This document shows positions 38,339-49,007 of a stretch of 64,000 nt of DNA, in pieces. The notes under the pieces are model-generated. The model was not told the origin of the DNA, did not search any database, and was given only the letters and a program-made list of their open reading frames with translations. Each line of letters starts with the position of its first letter. Within the stretch, counting starts at the first letter, position 1. Source of the DNA: Chionis minor (lineage: Eukaryota; Chordata; Aves; Charadriiformes; Chionididae); NCBI GenBank assembly GCA_013398295.1, contig VZSF01001924.1:124625-188624 (forward strand), read 5' to 3'. The translations under genes were made by a program, and so were the position numbers.

Positions 38339-38870
38339 GAGTCATGGGCAAGGAGGTCCCTGAGGCCAGGCCACAAGGGGTTCCCTGGGGTCCATCAGGG
38401 CAGAGCCTGGCAACCAGGGCCTGTCTCATCACTCCAGGCAGGAACAGGAAGCCAAGGGACACCAGGGCAGCCACAGACCCAGACATTGGGCACCTTCCTG
38501 GGGACGGGGACAGGGACAGGTGGAGGCCAGGCTGAGCTATTGGCCAATGTGTGGGAGTCAGGATCAGGTCTGGTGAGGGAGCCTAGGGTTAGACACAGCC
38601 CTGGCACAGCCAGGCAGAGCTGTGGGGATGGGCTGAGGCCAGGATATGAGGTCAGCCCACAGGTAGGGGTCACAATCTGGATCAAGAGGGTTCCTGGTGG
38701 AACACAGCACAAACACAGCTGCAAAACAGCTGCAAAGCAGCTGAGGGCAAAGCTGAATAGCAACAGCCTCCTCTAAATGAGGTCCCAAGCCCCTGCTGAG
38801 GATTTAAAGCAGAGCTGGTTTTGGGCACCCTGCACTTGGACTTGCTCTAGCTTTCTTCATAACAGCCCTT
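38339..38870. repeat. GC-rich, CpG-poor block, unclassified interspersed repeat
   Basis: The block is sharply richer in G and C than both flanks, yet has almost no CpG, as expected for old methylated DNA. Internal words recur ('aggccagg' three times, 'gggacaggg'-type runs, 'cagctgcaaa' repeated near 38720), so it may include decayed minisatellite. A TATA-like 'gatttaaag' lies at 38801-38809, followed by 'cttggacttgctctagct'. I recall similar sequence as a dispersed bird repeat, but I cannot name a family. The 243-codon frame at 38045-38776 crosses this block and the antisense CR1, and is therefore not a gene. Confidence 0.45.
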
Positions 38871-41800
38871 ATCGGTGAGCTGGCCTTGAACAACCTAAAC
38901 TTCTCTATTCTGAAATATAAACCCATGCCTTCAAAACTTCTCCATTCTACATTAGAGTTAAAAACACCTCTGTTTTGAGTTAAAAACAAATAATCAAACT
39001 TGTAGACAAGTAACATTGAGAACTTGCATAATCTACTTAACAGGAAGGTTTGTAAGGTTCTTACTTTTTATTAAACTAGATATATCTGTGTGTGGGGGTT
39101 TATTAAAAAGGCATAATTACACTTTCCTCAATGAAAGTAAAAAATTAATTCTTGCTTAATTTACACGGTCAGTAATATTTGTCCAAGAAAACAGATTGAT
39201 TTCATAGGAAGCTTAGGACCTTGTACATGCTATTTAAAAAAAAAAATGTAGAGACTCTTTTGTGGGGAAAATTAATTCAGTTACTAGAGCAAAATAGAAT
39301 TTTTATTTGAAGCTCTGAATTTTGATAGCTGACTTCACTGGGTGGTATGCAATGGGAAAGAAAAAATGGATCATAATTATTGGGATATAGGCGGTTACTG
39401 TGACAAAGAGACTAATAAATTTAAGAGGGTATGAGACCCATAAATACAACTCAAGAGACTGGTGATAGACATTTGTTTAGAAATTTGTTTAGAAATGTAT
39501 CTCAGTTCATTAGTTCCTGTACATCTTTTGACTTTTTTTTTCTCTGTCACTGAGTTTCTTTGGCTGGTTATATTCTGTCAATCTGCCACTTTGTACCTTG
39601 TCATTTGTTTGTGTGTCACTTAAAACATTGCCTTAGTGGTTAAACAATTTTTTCTGCTGTATATTTACCTTGTTTTCATTTCCACTCTTCAGTATGTGGC
39701 CCATCAACAACAGTTTGTGCCACTGCTAAGCCAAGTCACTTGTGTTGTTATTTATGTTTGTTATAAATTGTTATTTACACAGCAAGCTGTAACCATGATT
39801 TACAGTGATCACGTTAATTGACTACATTTCACACTGCACCTCAGCTGCCAGTAATTTGGCCATAAATTTTACAGAATTTATTCTTGTTTTACAATGTGGG
39901 AAGCCTGTTGGCCTTTTGTGAAACTACATGATCAATGGTGTTCCACTAATTGGCTGGCAGCAATTCTAAAATGGTATAGCCGTTGCTCTGTACTGTAAGG
40001 ATAAAGAATGTGATTCCATGAATGTGCAAACTTTAGATCAGGCACAGAAATCAAAGTTTCCTTTGATGAAGCTGTGACCCACATATCCTTCAAGGAAGCA
40101 TATGAGGCTGCAGCCTTCTGCACCACCAGCCTCTGGTAAATACATTAAATAAAGTAAAGATTCAACACACAAGCATTAAGTAAGTCCACTGAGTTGTGCA
40201 TTATTCTGAAAGTTGCTGAACAGCAGAAGGTAAAGTAATCACTCAGTAGAGTCAAGATGAATAAAATAAAAGGCTATCTCACGTTACAATTGATTTCAAT
40301 CTGCTGAAATATGCACTGCGCATTTTGATTAGCTGGGTAACACGCTGTATGTTTCTGCAAGGAAGGAGAAACCCAGCACTTTATTGTACTTCTTTTGGCT
40401 ACCCATCCATTCATCAAAGCTTTCCTAATTTACATTCTATTTCCTTTGATGCAATCAATGTGAACAATAGAGGGTGTTACCTTGCATTTCTATACTTTGA
40501 TCTGATTTGGCATTTGTGATCAACATAGTCTAGCAACGTTGCAGGTTAGGAAACATTTTGCTAGTGCCATCAATTAAATTGTTCAGTGACCTTCCCTCTC
40601 CCTGCTGTACTTTGAAAATACACACATATATTTCAAGATGTCTTTTTTGCCTACACTATTTGTTTTACAGAGCAATACTGTGTGTGAAAATGAGAGATGG
40701 TAAACAACATCCTTAATGCTTAAGATGAAGCAGCCAATGGCTACTTAGCGAACATTATATTGATGTACAGTTACTATTACAGTGAATATAAATAATAATA
40801 CCATTAATCCTCTATGATGCAGAGAACTACATACATAGCCTACAGCACTGTCGTATGCATTACCAGTTCCTGGACTTGAGCTTTTTACTCCCCAAGAAAG
40901 ATGTGGTTTGTTGATGTGATCTCAGTTCTGAAAATATAGACGAAGTGCAATAAAGCTGATAGTGCAGTAGTGCTTCTTTTTTATTTATTTATTTCTAGCA
41001 AATAACAATGAAGAATTAATAGACCTGCACTATTACTTTTATATTATACCTAAGGACATTTATGCCTCAATGTGTTACTCTTCTACTGCATGTCTTTGGA
41101 TGCATCACTTCCATGAGTGACCTGAGTTCTTTCACTGGTAGAATGGGACAATAAAAGTTAAGTTTTCATTACTTTAAGATTCCCTAGTATCAAACAAGTG
41201 TTGTGTGTATTATGTTAGCTCAAGGGCAAAATAAATACGGGTGATAATTAAAGTCATAGGTGTCTTCTTTTCCATAAAGGTGTGAGAGGGAAAAAAAGTT
41301 AGTTCAATTAAGTGACTATTCTCTCTACAGCCATCAGAACAATATAAATCTAAATGTGTTACTACTGTCTTTATCACTAAACAGCCCAAAATACCTTTTA
41401 CAAATCTGGGATCAGAAGTAAGAATGATGCTCCAGGCTTCCCAGTCAAATTCCATTTGTAAGGCATTTCATCTTTCAAATTGTGAGTTCCCATGTGTACT
41501 CTTGCCTACTGACATCAAACAGCTCTATGACGCTGTTCTCACTACCTTCATATTCCTATATGATTTTCTGTCCAAGAAACACCTACCTCTGAGGAGCTGG
41601 GAAGATCAACCAGTCCTGAAAAAAACATCTTGTAAGCCTGGAACATCTGTTAATCCTGTTTCAGGTTGCCCACACAAAGAACCAAGAGTGGATAGCTATC
41701 ATAGAGAAGGTCTTATCCAAACAAAGGGTATCAAGCAGAGCAGAAAGAAATGCAGAAGAACAAATAAATAAAAAAAGAACTGTTGAAAATGCTTATGGAG

Positions 41801-42334
41801 AGTGGGAGTATCGTGTCTGAAAGACGTAATACATTTTCTATATAGTTTACACATTAGTTATCCAGAGAACACCCCCTAGAGATGCATTTCTCTTATTTGT
41901 AAGGAATACCTAGGTGGTTCATGAGCACATGGGCACACTAACATGAATGATACTAGCAAAGTACATTTACTTTTATCTTTAAAAGGGAATAAACAGGTGA
42001 AATTTAATAAAGTGCCTGTTTTTATGTGTAGGCTAAAAAGAGTTGAAAATCTAAAGGGAACAGCTATCAACTGTGATAGAGAGCAGCAGGGAAAACATAC
42101 ATTTCTGTAATGGAGGTTATTTATTCTACTTATTATAGCAAGCACTTGTTCATAGCTGCTCTATTTAAGAATGCAAACCAGTTTTCTTTGCCACCTCCTG
42201 CTTTCTCTAACACTCACATCCAGGGATGAAGTTTTTCATGTTCGTCTCTGAAAGGAGGTGGATGTATCATTCTCCTTCCTTTAATTGATTAATATTTTGG
42301 TCCAAATCCTGTCAACTCAGACCTTCGCAAGCTC
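38871..42334. other. AT-rich noncoding stretch, no gene seen
   Basis: No repeat family is recognised. A 12-bp unit 'atttgtttagaa' is tandemly duplicated at 39471-39494. Segments 39560-39900, 40090-40560 and 40640-40880 have enhancer-like composition (for example 'gatcacgttaattgac' and 'ttttgattagctggg'), but nothing firmer. A 115-codon plus frame at 41424-41771 has no signal peptide, domain or repeat that I can see. Confidence 0.4.
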
Positions 42335-42420
42335 TCCATTAAAGTATCTTTCTTCTTTTTACTTCTTTTACTTTCTTTTCTCCCTTGTCCTCTTTCTTTG
42401 ACTCCTCTTCCTGCTTCCAG
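42335..42420 (+). repeat. pyrimidine-rich tract
   Basis: About 85 bp is almost all C and T and ends in 'ctgcttccag', so it has the form of a splice-acceptor tract. No open exon of recognisable identity follows, only a GC-rich LTR-like repeat. I read it as low-complexity sequence. Confidence 0.6.
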
Positions 42421-42547
42421 TTTGTGTGTAGTCTTCTGATCAAAATCCACCCCCTCCCCAAATCTCTAGACTTGAATATTTCACTCATTGTCATTATGCT
42501 GTTCATGTTTTTAGCCTGCCTCTGATTCTTGGTGTATTGGGTGTCCC

Positions 42548-42558
42548 TGCGCAGGCGC
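42548..42558 (+). promoter_or_regulatory. NRF1-like site in the LTR-like block
   Basis: TGCGCAGGCGC is close to the NRF1 consensus (GCGCATGCGC type). It lies near the start of the probable LTR, where a U3 promoter would be expected. Motif match only. Confidence 0.3.
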
Positions 42559-42683
42559 TGGCAGCAGCAGGGACTGCAGGGGTGGCCTCTGTACAGAGAG
42601 GTCGGGGCTGCCCCGCGCCAGACACAGCCGGTTCCAGCCGGCTCCAACCCACCCAGCGCAGGGCAGGGCTGGGCCTTGCAGAC

Positions 42684-42699
42684 AAGATGGCAGCGCCAT
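42684..42699 (+). promoter_or_regulatory. paired YY1-like cores in the LTR-like block
   Basis: AAGATGGCAGC at 42684-42694 resembles the YY1 consensus (AAGATGGCGGC). The core ATGGC is repeated as an inverted copy (GCCAT) three bases later, making a small palindrome. Motif match only. Occupancy is not implied. Confidence 0.3.
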
Positions 42700-43339
42700 G
42701 GGGAAAGCACCTTTAAGAAAGGGCAAAACACTGCATGACAGCGAGGCGTTAGGAAAAAAAGTGTGAGGAACAACCCTGTGAGCACCAAGGTGAGAGCAGA
42801 AGGAGGAGAAGGGGATGCTCCAGGTGCCGGAGCAGAGATTCCCCTGCAGCCCATGGATCACCACATGCTGAGCCGGCAGATATGTCCTGAAGGAACTGCA
42901 GCCCGTGGAGAGGACCCATGCAGGATCGGAGGAAAGTGTGAGGAGGGAGGAGCAGCAGAGAGGTGCTGTTATGGGCTGATCTCTACTCCTCTGCACCCCC
43001 CTGCTCTGCTCAAGGTGGGGGGAGGTAGAAGAGTTGGGAATGAAGGAAGTAAGTTGAACCTGGGAAAAAAAGCTGTTGGTGCAAGGAGTTGTTTTAATTT
43101 CTGTCTTTGTTTCTCACTATCCAAATCTATTTCACTTGGTAATCAGTTAAATATTTTTTCCCCAAGCTGAGTCTGTTTTCCACATGATGGTAATTCGTAA
43201 GCTATGCCCCTGTCTTTATCTAGACTCATGATCTTTTTCATCTTCTTTTGTCCTCCCCCTCACCCTGTCCTGTTGAGGAGGGGGAGTGAGAGAGTGGCTG
43301 GATGGGTGTCTGGCAGCCCTCCAAGGTCAAGTCACCACA

Positions 43340-43644
43340 CTTAGCCTGAGTCTTAACTCTTTCAGCCTATCTTATGTGTAGATTGCAGGTAACTGAGGTG
43401 GAAATTATTGACGACTTTGTGTTTGCGCCACATTTTCCATAATGGGCCCAATTTTGGCCTGATGCTTATGACATGTATGTGGTACTTTCTGGGGTTAAAG
43501 GACACTATGGAGTCACAGTACTTATAAAAAAATAAGGAGAAATAAATATTATTAAAACAATAGTGAAGTTAGATGAAAAATATGGCTTCCTGGAAAATTC
43601 GGTTCCTTCATATATGAAAGACTTAATCTGAATTGCAATATTCT
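43340..43644. other. spacer, no gene seen
   Basis: AT-rich sequence between the LTR-like block and a fossil LINE fragment. No feature is recognised. Confidence 0.4.
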
Positions 43645-43945
43645 ATACAAAGAATAAACTTGAAAAGGACTAATAGTAAGAGCGACCTTGGGGTGATTGT
43701 GGAGAGTAAATTGTAGATGAACTCATCTCAAGGGATAATGGCAAGTGGGATATTTTCCTGCTTGTACTAAAGCATGAAGTCATGCAGAAATGAAGTGTTA
43801 ATCTCTGCATGGCTCTTATGAGGTCATGTCAGGAATTCTGTGCTCAATTCCAGGCATCTCAACAGCTGAAATATATGGATAGTTCTGAGAGGTATCCTAG
43901 GCAGATAGTTCAGAGAGAGAAGTACTAAAATGATTGCAAACCAGG
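43645..43945 (+). mobile_element. ancient LINE (CR1/L3-like) RT fragment
   Basis: Codons from about 43685 read 'DLGVIVESKL', then a stop, then 'MNSSQGIM', matching the CR1-clade block DLGVLVDSKLNMSQQC. Further on, 'ATGGCTCTTATGAGGTCATG' and 'AGGAATTCTGTGCTCAATTC' match ..[14 protein letters not shown].. at low identity. 'ttcagagagagaagtactaa' then 'aatgattg' matches VQRRATKMI. Frames are broken throughout. It lies upstream of a younger CR1 in the same orientation but is not part of it, because it repeats the same protein region. Confidence 0.6.
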
Positions 43946-44504
43946 CAGGATTGATTTCTGAGAAGCAAAGAAAAAACAGTATAAGAGCTAAATACACTGC
44001 ATACATAAAGCATCCACAATAGTTATTACTTGATATGATATTTAAAGGGTGTAAATTCCAGGGAAGAAAAATAATTATCAAGGACATTAAAAAAGGACAT
44101 AATTCCAAATATTTAGATGACAATGATGCTAAAGATCCAGAAACAGAGAGGCAAAGACTGAGGCAGATACTGGAAGTAAATAACATCCTAGCAATTGTGT
44201 ATGAGAAAAGGTTATGCATTTGCAAGTGTGAAAATCAAGCAGCATGTATATTGTGAAAAGGTATCTGAAATCTTGACACATTAAATAAGTCAGGAGCAAA
44301 TTCATTACTACTGGGATGCAACTTTGTCACTTTAAGGGGTCATATTCCATGTTCATTGTTTTGTTTCACTTGTAAACAAGAAAGCTTGATTTACCTTGAG
44401 ATATTAATTTTGCCTTTACTTAAGCAAAGTATGATACATCTATCTGTGATATAAAAAAAGAGAAAAGCTAATCCTACTGTCAGCACAAATGCTGGGCAGT
44501 GACT
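43946..44504. other. spacer, no gene seen
   Basis: AT-rich. It may contain further decayed sequence of the fossil LINE before it, but I cannot align any of it. A 133-codon minus frame at 43824-44225 overlaps the fossil LINE and has no domain signature. Confidence 0.35.
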
Positions 44505-45471
44505 TGACTTTTGGAATAACTCCAAATACAGTGGTGTACATGGTTGGCGACATGGATGTTGGGTCTGAGTGCACCCTCAGCAAGTTTGCTGTTAACACCA
44601 AGCTGTGTGGAGCAGTCAACATGCTGGAGGGAGGGGATGCCATCCAGAGGGACCTGGACAGTCTTGAGAGGTGGGACCATGCCTATCTCATGATGTTCAA
44701 TAGGGCCAAGTGCAAAGTCCTGCATGTGGGTCGGGGCAACCTCATGCACAAATACAGTCTGGACAGAGAATGGATTGAGAGCAGCCCTGAGGAAAAGGAC
44801 TTGGGAGTGTTGGTAGATGAGAAGCTTAACATGGGCTGGCAATGTGTGCTCACAGCTCAGGCAGCCAGCTGCATCCTGGGCTGCATCAAAAGAAGCATGA
44901 CCAGCAGATTGAGGGAGGTGATTCTGCCCCTCTACTCTGCTCTCAGGAGACCCCACCTGGAGTACTGCGTCCAGCTCTGGAGCCCCCAACATAAGAAGGA
45001 CATGAACCTGTTGGAGTGGGTCCAGAGGAGGGCCACGAAGACGATCAGAGATCTGGAGCACCTCTGCTATGAAGACAGGCTGAAGGAAGTGGGGGTTGTT
45101 CAGCCTGGAGAAGAGAAGGCTCCAGGGAGACCTTAGAGCAGCCTTCCAGTATCTGAAAGGGGCCTACAAGAAGTCTGTAGAGGGACTTTTTACAAGGGCA
45201 TGTAGTGACAGGACAAGAGATAACAGTTTTAAACTGGAAGATGGTAGATTTAGATTAAATGTTGGAAGTTTTTCGCTGTGAGAGTGGTGAGACACTGGAA
45301 CATGTTGCCCAGGGAAGTTGTGGAGGCCTCATCCCTGGAAGTGTTCAAGGCCAAACTGGATGTGACTTTGAGGAACCTGGTCTAGTGGGAAGTGTCCTTT
45401 CCCCTGGCAAGGAAACTCGATGATCTTTGAGGTTGCTTCCAACCTAAACCATTCTATGTTTCTATGATTCT
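44505..45471 (+). mobile_element. CR1 LINE, RT C-terminal half and 3' end
   Basis: Sense copy with a long readable frame (44489-45136). It has 'GSECTLSKFAVNTKLCG' (palm motif, where FADD has become FAVN, so both catalytic aspartates are lost), 'QRDLDSLERW', 'LGVLVDEKLNM', '[20 protein letters not shown]' and 'VQRRATKTIRDLEHLCYEDR'. A frameshift near 45095 moves the C-terminus to frame 45096-45281 ('LEKRRLQGDLRAAFQYLKG'). The 3' region ends in the CR1 tail 'attctatgtttctatgattc' at 45451-45471. The 5' truncation is just upstream of the palm motif. It is one of the better-preserved copies in the window, but it cannot be active. Confidence 0.92.
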
Positions 45472-48400
45472 ACTTTTTGGAATTTGCACTGTAAGAAGTG
45501 TTGCTACTCTCTGGATGAGGGCAGAATCCTTGTGAGACTTTCCACCAATATGGAAGTGCTCCTTGTAACTTTTCTTCATCTACCTCATGTGCAGAAAATC
45601 AGAGAACCAGGTAGTGGAAATTAATGTCTCAGAAGGAAGATCTCTATTCTTAATGAACAAGACTAAAAAGGGAAATGCATGGAAAACCTTTCCAATAGAA
45701 ATACTAACACTGTTTCATCTCTGCATTGGTTTATTGCTAAAATTGAACTTCTTTTTTAGTTTGATGTTCATATTGTAGACCTCACTCAAAATAAGTAACA
45801 GATCTTGAGTCCAAGAGCAGTAGCAACTATCAGTCCAGGAGAAAAAGATGAGCATCACTGAGAAGATTGAATAATGTCTCCTTGATTCCTCATGCAAACA
45901 TCTCCCTACTGTAATTTTTCTGTAGCAGTTCAAAAGAGTGTCCTTCGTGAACTAGCATTGTAGAAGTTGAACGACCGTCACCTATGGTTTCATTGCACTG
46001 AAAGTAGGCCACCTTCAGTATATTCGTCAGTGTGCATGCTATTCCTCTCAGTGGCAGGTGAAACAATAATAAATAATGCACAAAGGAAGTTAATCTGTTT
46101 CCAGAGTATTTTAATAAATAAAATGTACAAAGCCATTCAGTCCTTGGGCTTCTTGCCAGAGCCTGATGTGAGAGAAATACCAAAAGCCCACAAAACACCT
46201 CTGAAAGCTGTTAAACTGCTTGTTCCAATTTCAATTTTGTACTTACTTTTTCTTCTCACACACTGTGATTGGATTTCATACAGTAATCACACTAATAATA
46301 TAATAACTTTTTATAAAGTGAGAAAGAGGAACATGTCTACCAAGGACAATTATTGCTGCATCAATTTCTAATTCATCATCCTGTACTCCTTTTATTTTCT
46401 GTGTCTGGTACTGTAGAGAAAAACACAGAAAACATTTGTGTCGGTGCTTATGCTGGAATGAATGGCACACAGAGAGGAAACTGAAGGCACACGTATCAAT
46501 AGCTGTAAACCCATGTTCTGCTGGCCAATGAAGAGGTACTGAAGAGGGATGCAGAATGCTTCCCTTCACTTGCATGAAGTTCTTGCAGACCACTGCTTTC
46601 ACTGGGCCTGTGTATTTCCTGGTCAAACTTACATCGCTATGGGCATCTGCAGCCACCATTGTTCCCTTTACTCATTTAGTATCACCAGGGAATGGTAGAT
46701 GCTTGTGCGACGACTATATGAAATACATATCTCTCATCTTCCCTCCTCTCATGAAGATTCATGTGCGAAACCTCAGTAGATGAGGTAGAATATGCCACCA
46801 ACCTCAGCTGAGATAGATATTCTTTGTATTGGTACACACAAATAAGAGCATATGTTGCATTTTTCAGGGGGTGATTAATAAAAAAAACCCCACAAACCAG
46901 TGTATTTTTCTGCTGTTAATAAAATGCCTTTCATAAAATCAAAGCAAACAGTATTGTAGTCTGTAGGCTAGGAATCAGTGCAAGCAAATAGTAAACACAA
47001 GTTAACTTGCAAATATTTTTAAACACCACAATACAATATTGTATAGCATCATTGGTTGGACCTCAGAAAATTCTTATTCCATTTTCCATTTCCAGCATAT
47101 AGTTTATCCATTTTCTTAAGTGATTTTTTTTTTTTTAAAGAAGGAATTTGGATAAATGGATATGTCTGTCACAGTTTTAGTGTTGCAGTTCAGGCTATTA
47201 GAAACATAGTAGTTACATTTATTTAAATTTAGCGGTTTACTAGCCCAAAATTATCTTGGTTAGCTAATGAATACTATCAAGATAGAGATATATTTATGAA
47301 TAATTGGGAAAATGCAATCGTAAAAGCTAATTCCAGTGACTAAAAAAATTTTAAGTCTTATAATTACGTCAGTGGTTGGAGAAAACCCAACCCAAACTAT
47401 ATATCATAGAATGTTCTAGAAATTGATCAATTTTCCCCAAACTATGAAGTGTCAAAGCTTAATTATAGTTTCAGAATTGTGACTAAATTTTAGTGATGCT
47501 GTAAACACCATTATGGGTATGTATGCTGTTGCATACATGAAGTCATTATTAATAATTCTGAAAAAGCACCCAGCAAAGGGATTTAATATATCCCCTGTAC
47601 ATTGTATTTTCAACTGAGAGTGGCGCTCTTTATGAAGCTGAGGTATCTGCTGCTGCCCAATATGAATCGTAGCTATATCACAGTATGTTTAAATCAAAAT
47701 GTGGTTAAATGTGTCAAACAGCATTGTGTTCTTTACTTTATAAAAACGTTATAAAATGGGCACAGTCAATTACTGTTTAGTATCTTCAACAGTTGCTCCT
47801 GGAGATGCATTTACATATGCGTACTTCGTATAATTTTTTGTCCCACACGCTAGGGATTTCAAGAAACAGGAAAACATTGTTATTACCGTGCTGGTGGTGG
47901 GGAGGGGAGGAAAAAAGGAAAAAAAGAATAGATGATAGGAAAAACATAGTTCCATCATGACAGCAATTATCTTTCTTATTAATAACAACCTTCTCATATT
48001 TCTAAAGGAAATAAATTTCTCATCTACCCATTAACTATCTTAAAAATTGTTCAACAGCTGTTGGATCCACTGTGTGAAAAGTCTTGGAACATAACTTTCT
48101 TATCATAGATTAATGTATTAGCTACCTGGCTCTTTCATACAAAAAGGGAGAGAAAAAACAGCATGGCAGGTTTTTGTTTCTTTTCTTTGTTAGTCATTGT
48201 CACTATATTTGGTGAATGTTTTTCTCCTTTTGGCATGTTTTAGGATTGCTTTGGCAACAGCTATGGATTCTATGGAGATTGAGGAGAGTTATGTATTGTT
48301 TTGGGATGGCACTTCAATTTCCATTGGAAACAGAAGTGGAGCAGCTTGTAAAAAGTAGTTCTACATGAGAGAGCTCATGGGTGGGTCCTGAGGCCAAGCA

Positions 48401-48487
48401 GTGAGGGGCAGCATGAATTTAAGCACTTCCACAGTTAGGCAACAGCTGCCTCAAAGCCAGCTTAAGCCTTATTAAAATGCTTGCAAT

Positions 48488-48550
48488 GAAAAACAAACAA
48501 ACAAAACAACACAAAACCAAAAAAAAACACCGAAAAACCCCCAAACTCCA
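48488..48550. repeat. low-complexity A/AAAC tract
   Basis: A and C only over most of about 60 bp, with AAAC units. It is the reverse complement type of the GTTT tracts elsewhere in the window. Confidence 0.85.
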
Positions 48551-48947
48551 AAACCTGTCCCAAAATTATAAAATCACATCAAAGGAAAGTTGCTAGTGAA
48601 AACACAAAAAACATCGGGAAAGGTCTATGCAACTGTAGTTACAAAGAACTTCGGAAAGACCTGAAATCATTCTCTAGTTCAGATGCCACAACTGTTGCTC
48701 TTGTGATTTTTAATAAAAATGTTGATTTTATATTTCTTCTCCAGTAACCTCTCTCAGTGTGTTTAGCCACCTTCTTTGTTTTGATTTTTCTTTTCATGTT
48801 GTCTGCTGCTTTCCTACTAATCTCTCAAACTGAATGACTTACAAATGATGCCATGTTCTCCAGGAGTCTCCTGTGTTAAACTGAACTGGTTCCATATATC
48901 CCACATCAGTTTTTTTTTTAATTTCCGCAAGTCAGGAAATCAAAATA

Positions 48948-49007
48948 GGGGTTTTTTTGGGTGTGGGGTGTTTGGATTGTTTTGGTTTTGTTTTTTGGTT
49001 TTTTTTC
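48948..49007. repeat. low-complexity G/T tract
   Basis: About 60 bp almost wholly of G and T, ending in a T run. It lies some 400 bp from an A/C tract of opposite strand sense, so a long imperfect inverted pairing is possible but may be coincidental. Confidence 0.85.

Larger units (their letters stand above)
42525..43339 (+). mobile_element. probable solo LTR of an avian endogenous retroelement
   Basis: The GC-rich left half has 'ctgcgcaggcgctggc', 'cctttaagaa' and 'agtgtgaggaacaaccctgt'. It is followed by 'gctccaggtgccggagcaga' and 'cccctgcagcccatgga', then a T-rich R/U5-like part ('tttctcactatccaaatcta', 'ggtaatcagttaaat') and an end reading 'ggtcaagtcaccaca'. From memory this order is that of a very common bird repeat whose right end is ..AACCCACCACA. 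LTR status is inferred from the promoter-like left part, the polyadenylation-like site (decayed from AATAAA at about 43141) and the CA end. No internal genes or second LTR are present, so it would be a solo copy. Frames of 135-171 codons across it reflect its GC content. Confidence 0.6.

Noticed and set aside
38045..38776. Longest open frame in the window (243 codons, plus strand)
   Set aside because: It runs from antisense CR1 into a GC-rich repeat-like block. The frame is open because that block lacks AT-rich stop codons. No domain is visible.
41424..41771. 115-codon plus frame as a small secreted or basic protein gene
   Set aside because: There is no signal peptide, domain, promoter or neighbouring exon. 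A length like this occurs by chance in 64 kb.
42335..42420. Polypyrimidine tract ending in CAG as a splice acceptor
   Set aside because: No exon with recognisable coding sequence follows. Such tracts are common by chance.
42339..42996. Minus-strand frames of 161 and 171 codons, including signal-peptide-like leucine-rich stretches
   Set aside because: They lie in the GC-rich LTR-like block and a pyrimidine tract, overlap each other in different frames and show no family features.
42763..43170. 135-codon plus frame
   Set aside because: It is entirely inside the probable LTR. There is no viral or host protein motif.
44480..45061. 193-codon minus-strand frame
   Set aside because: It is the antisense shadow of the CR1 RT coding sequence on the plus strand.
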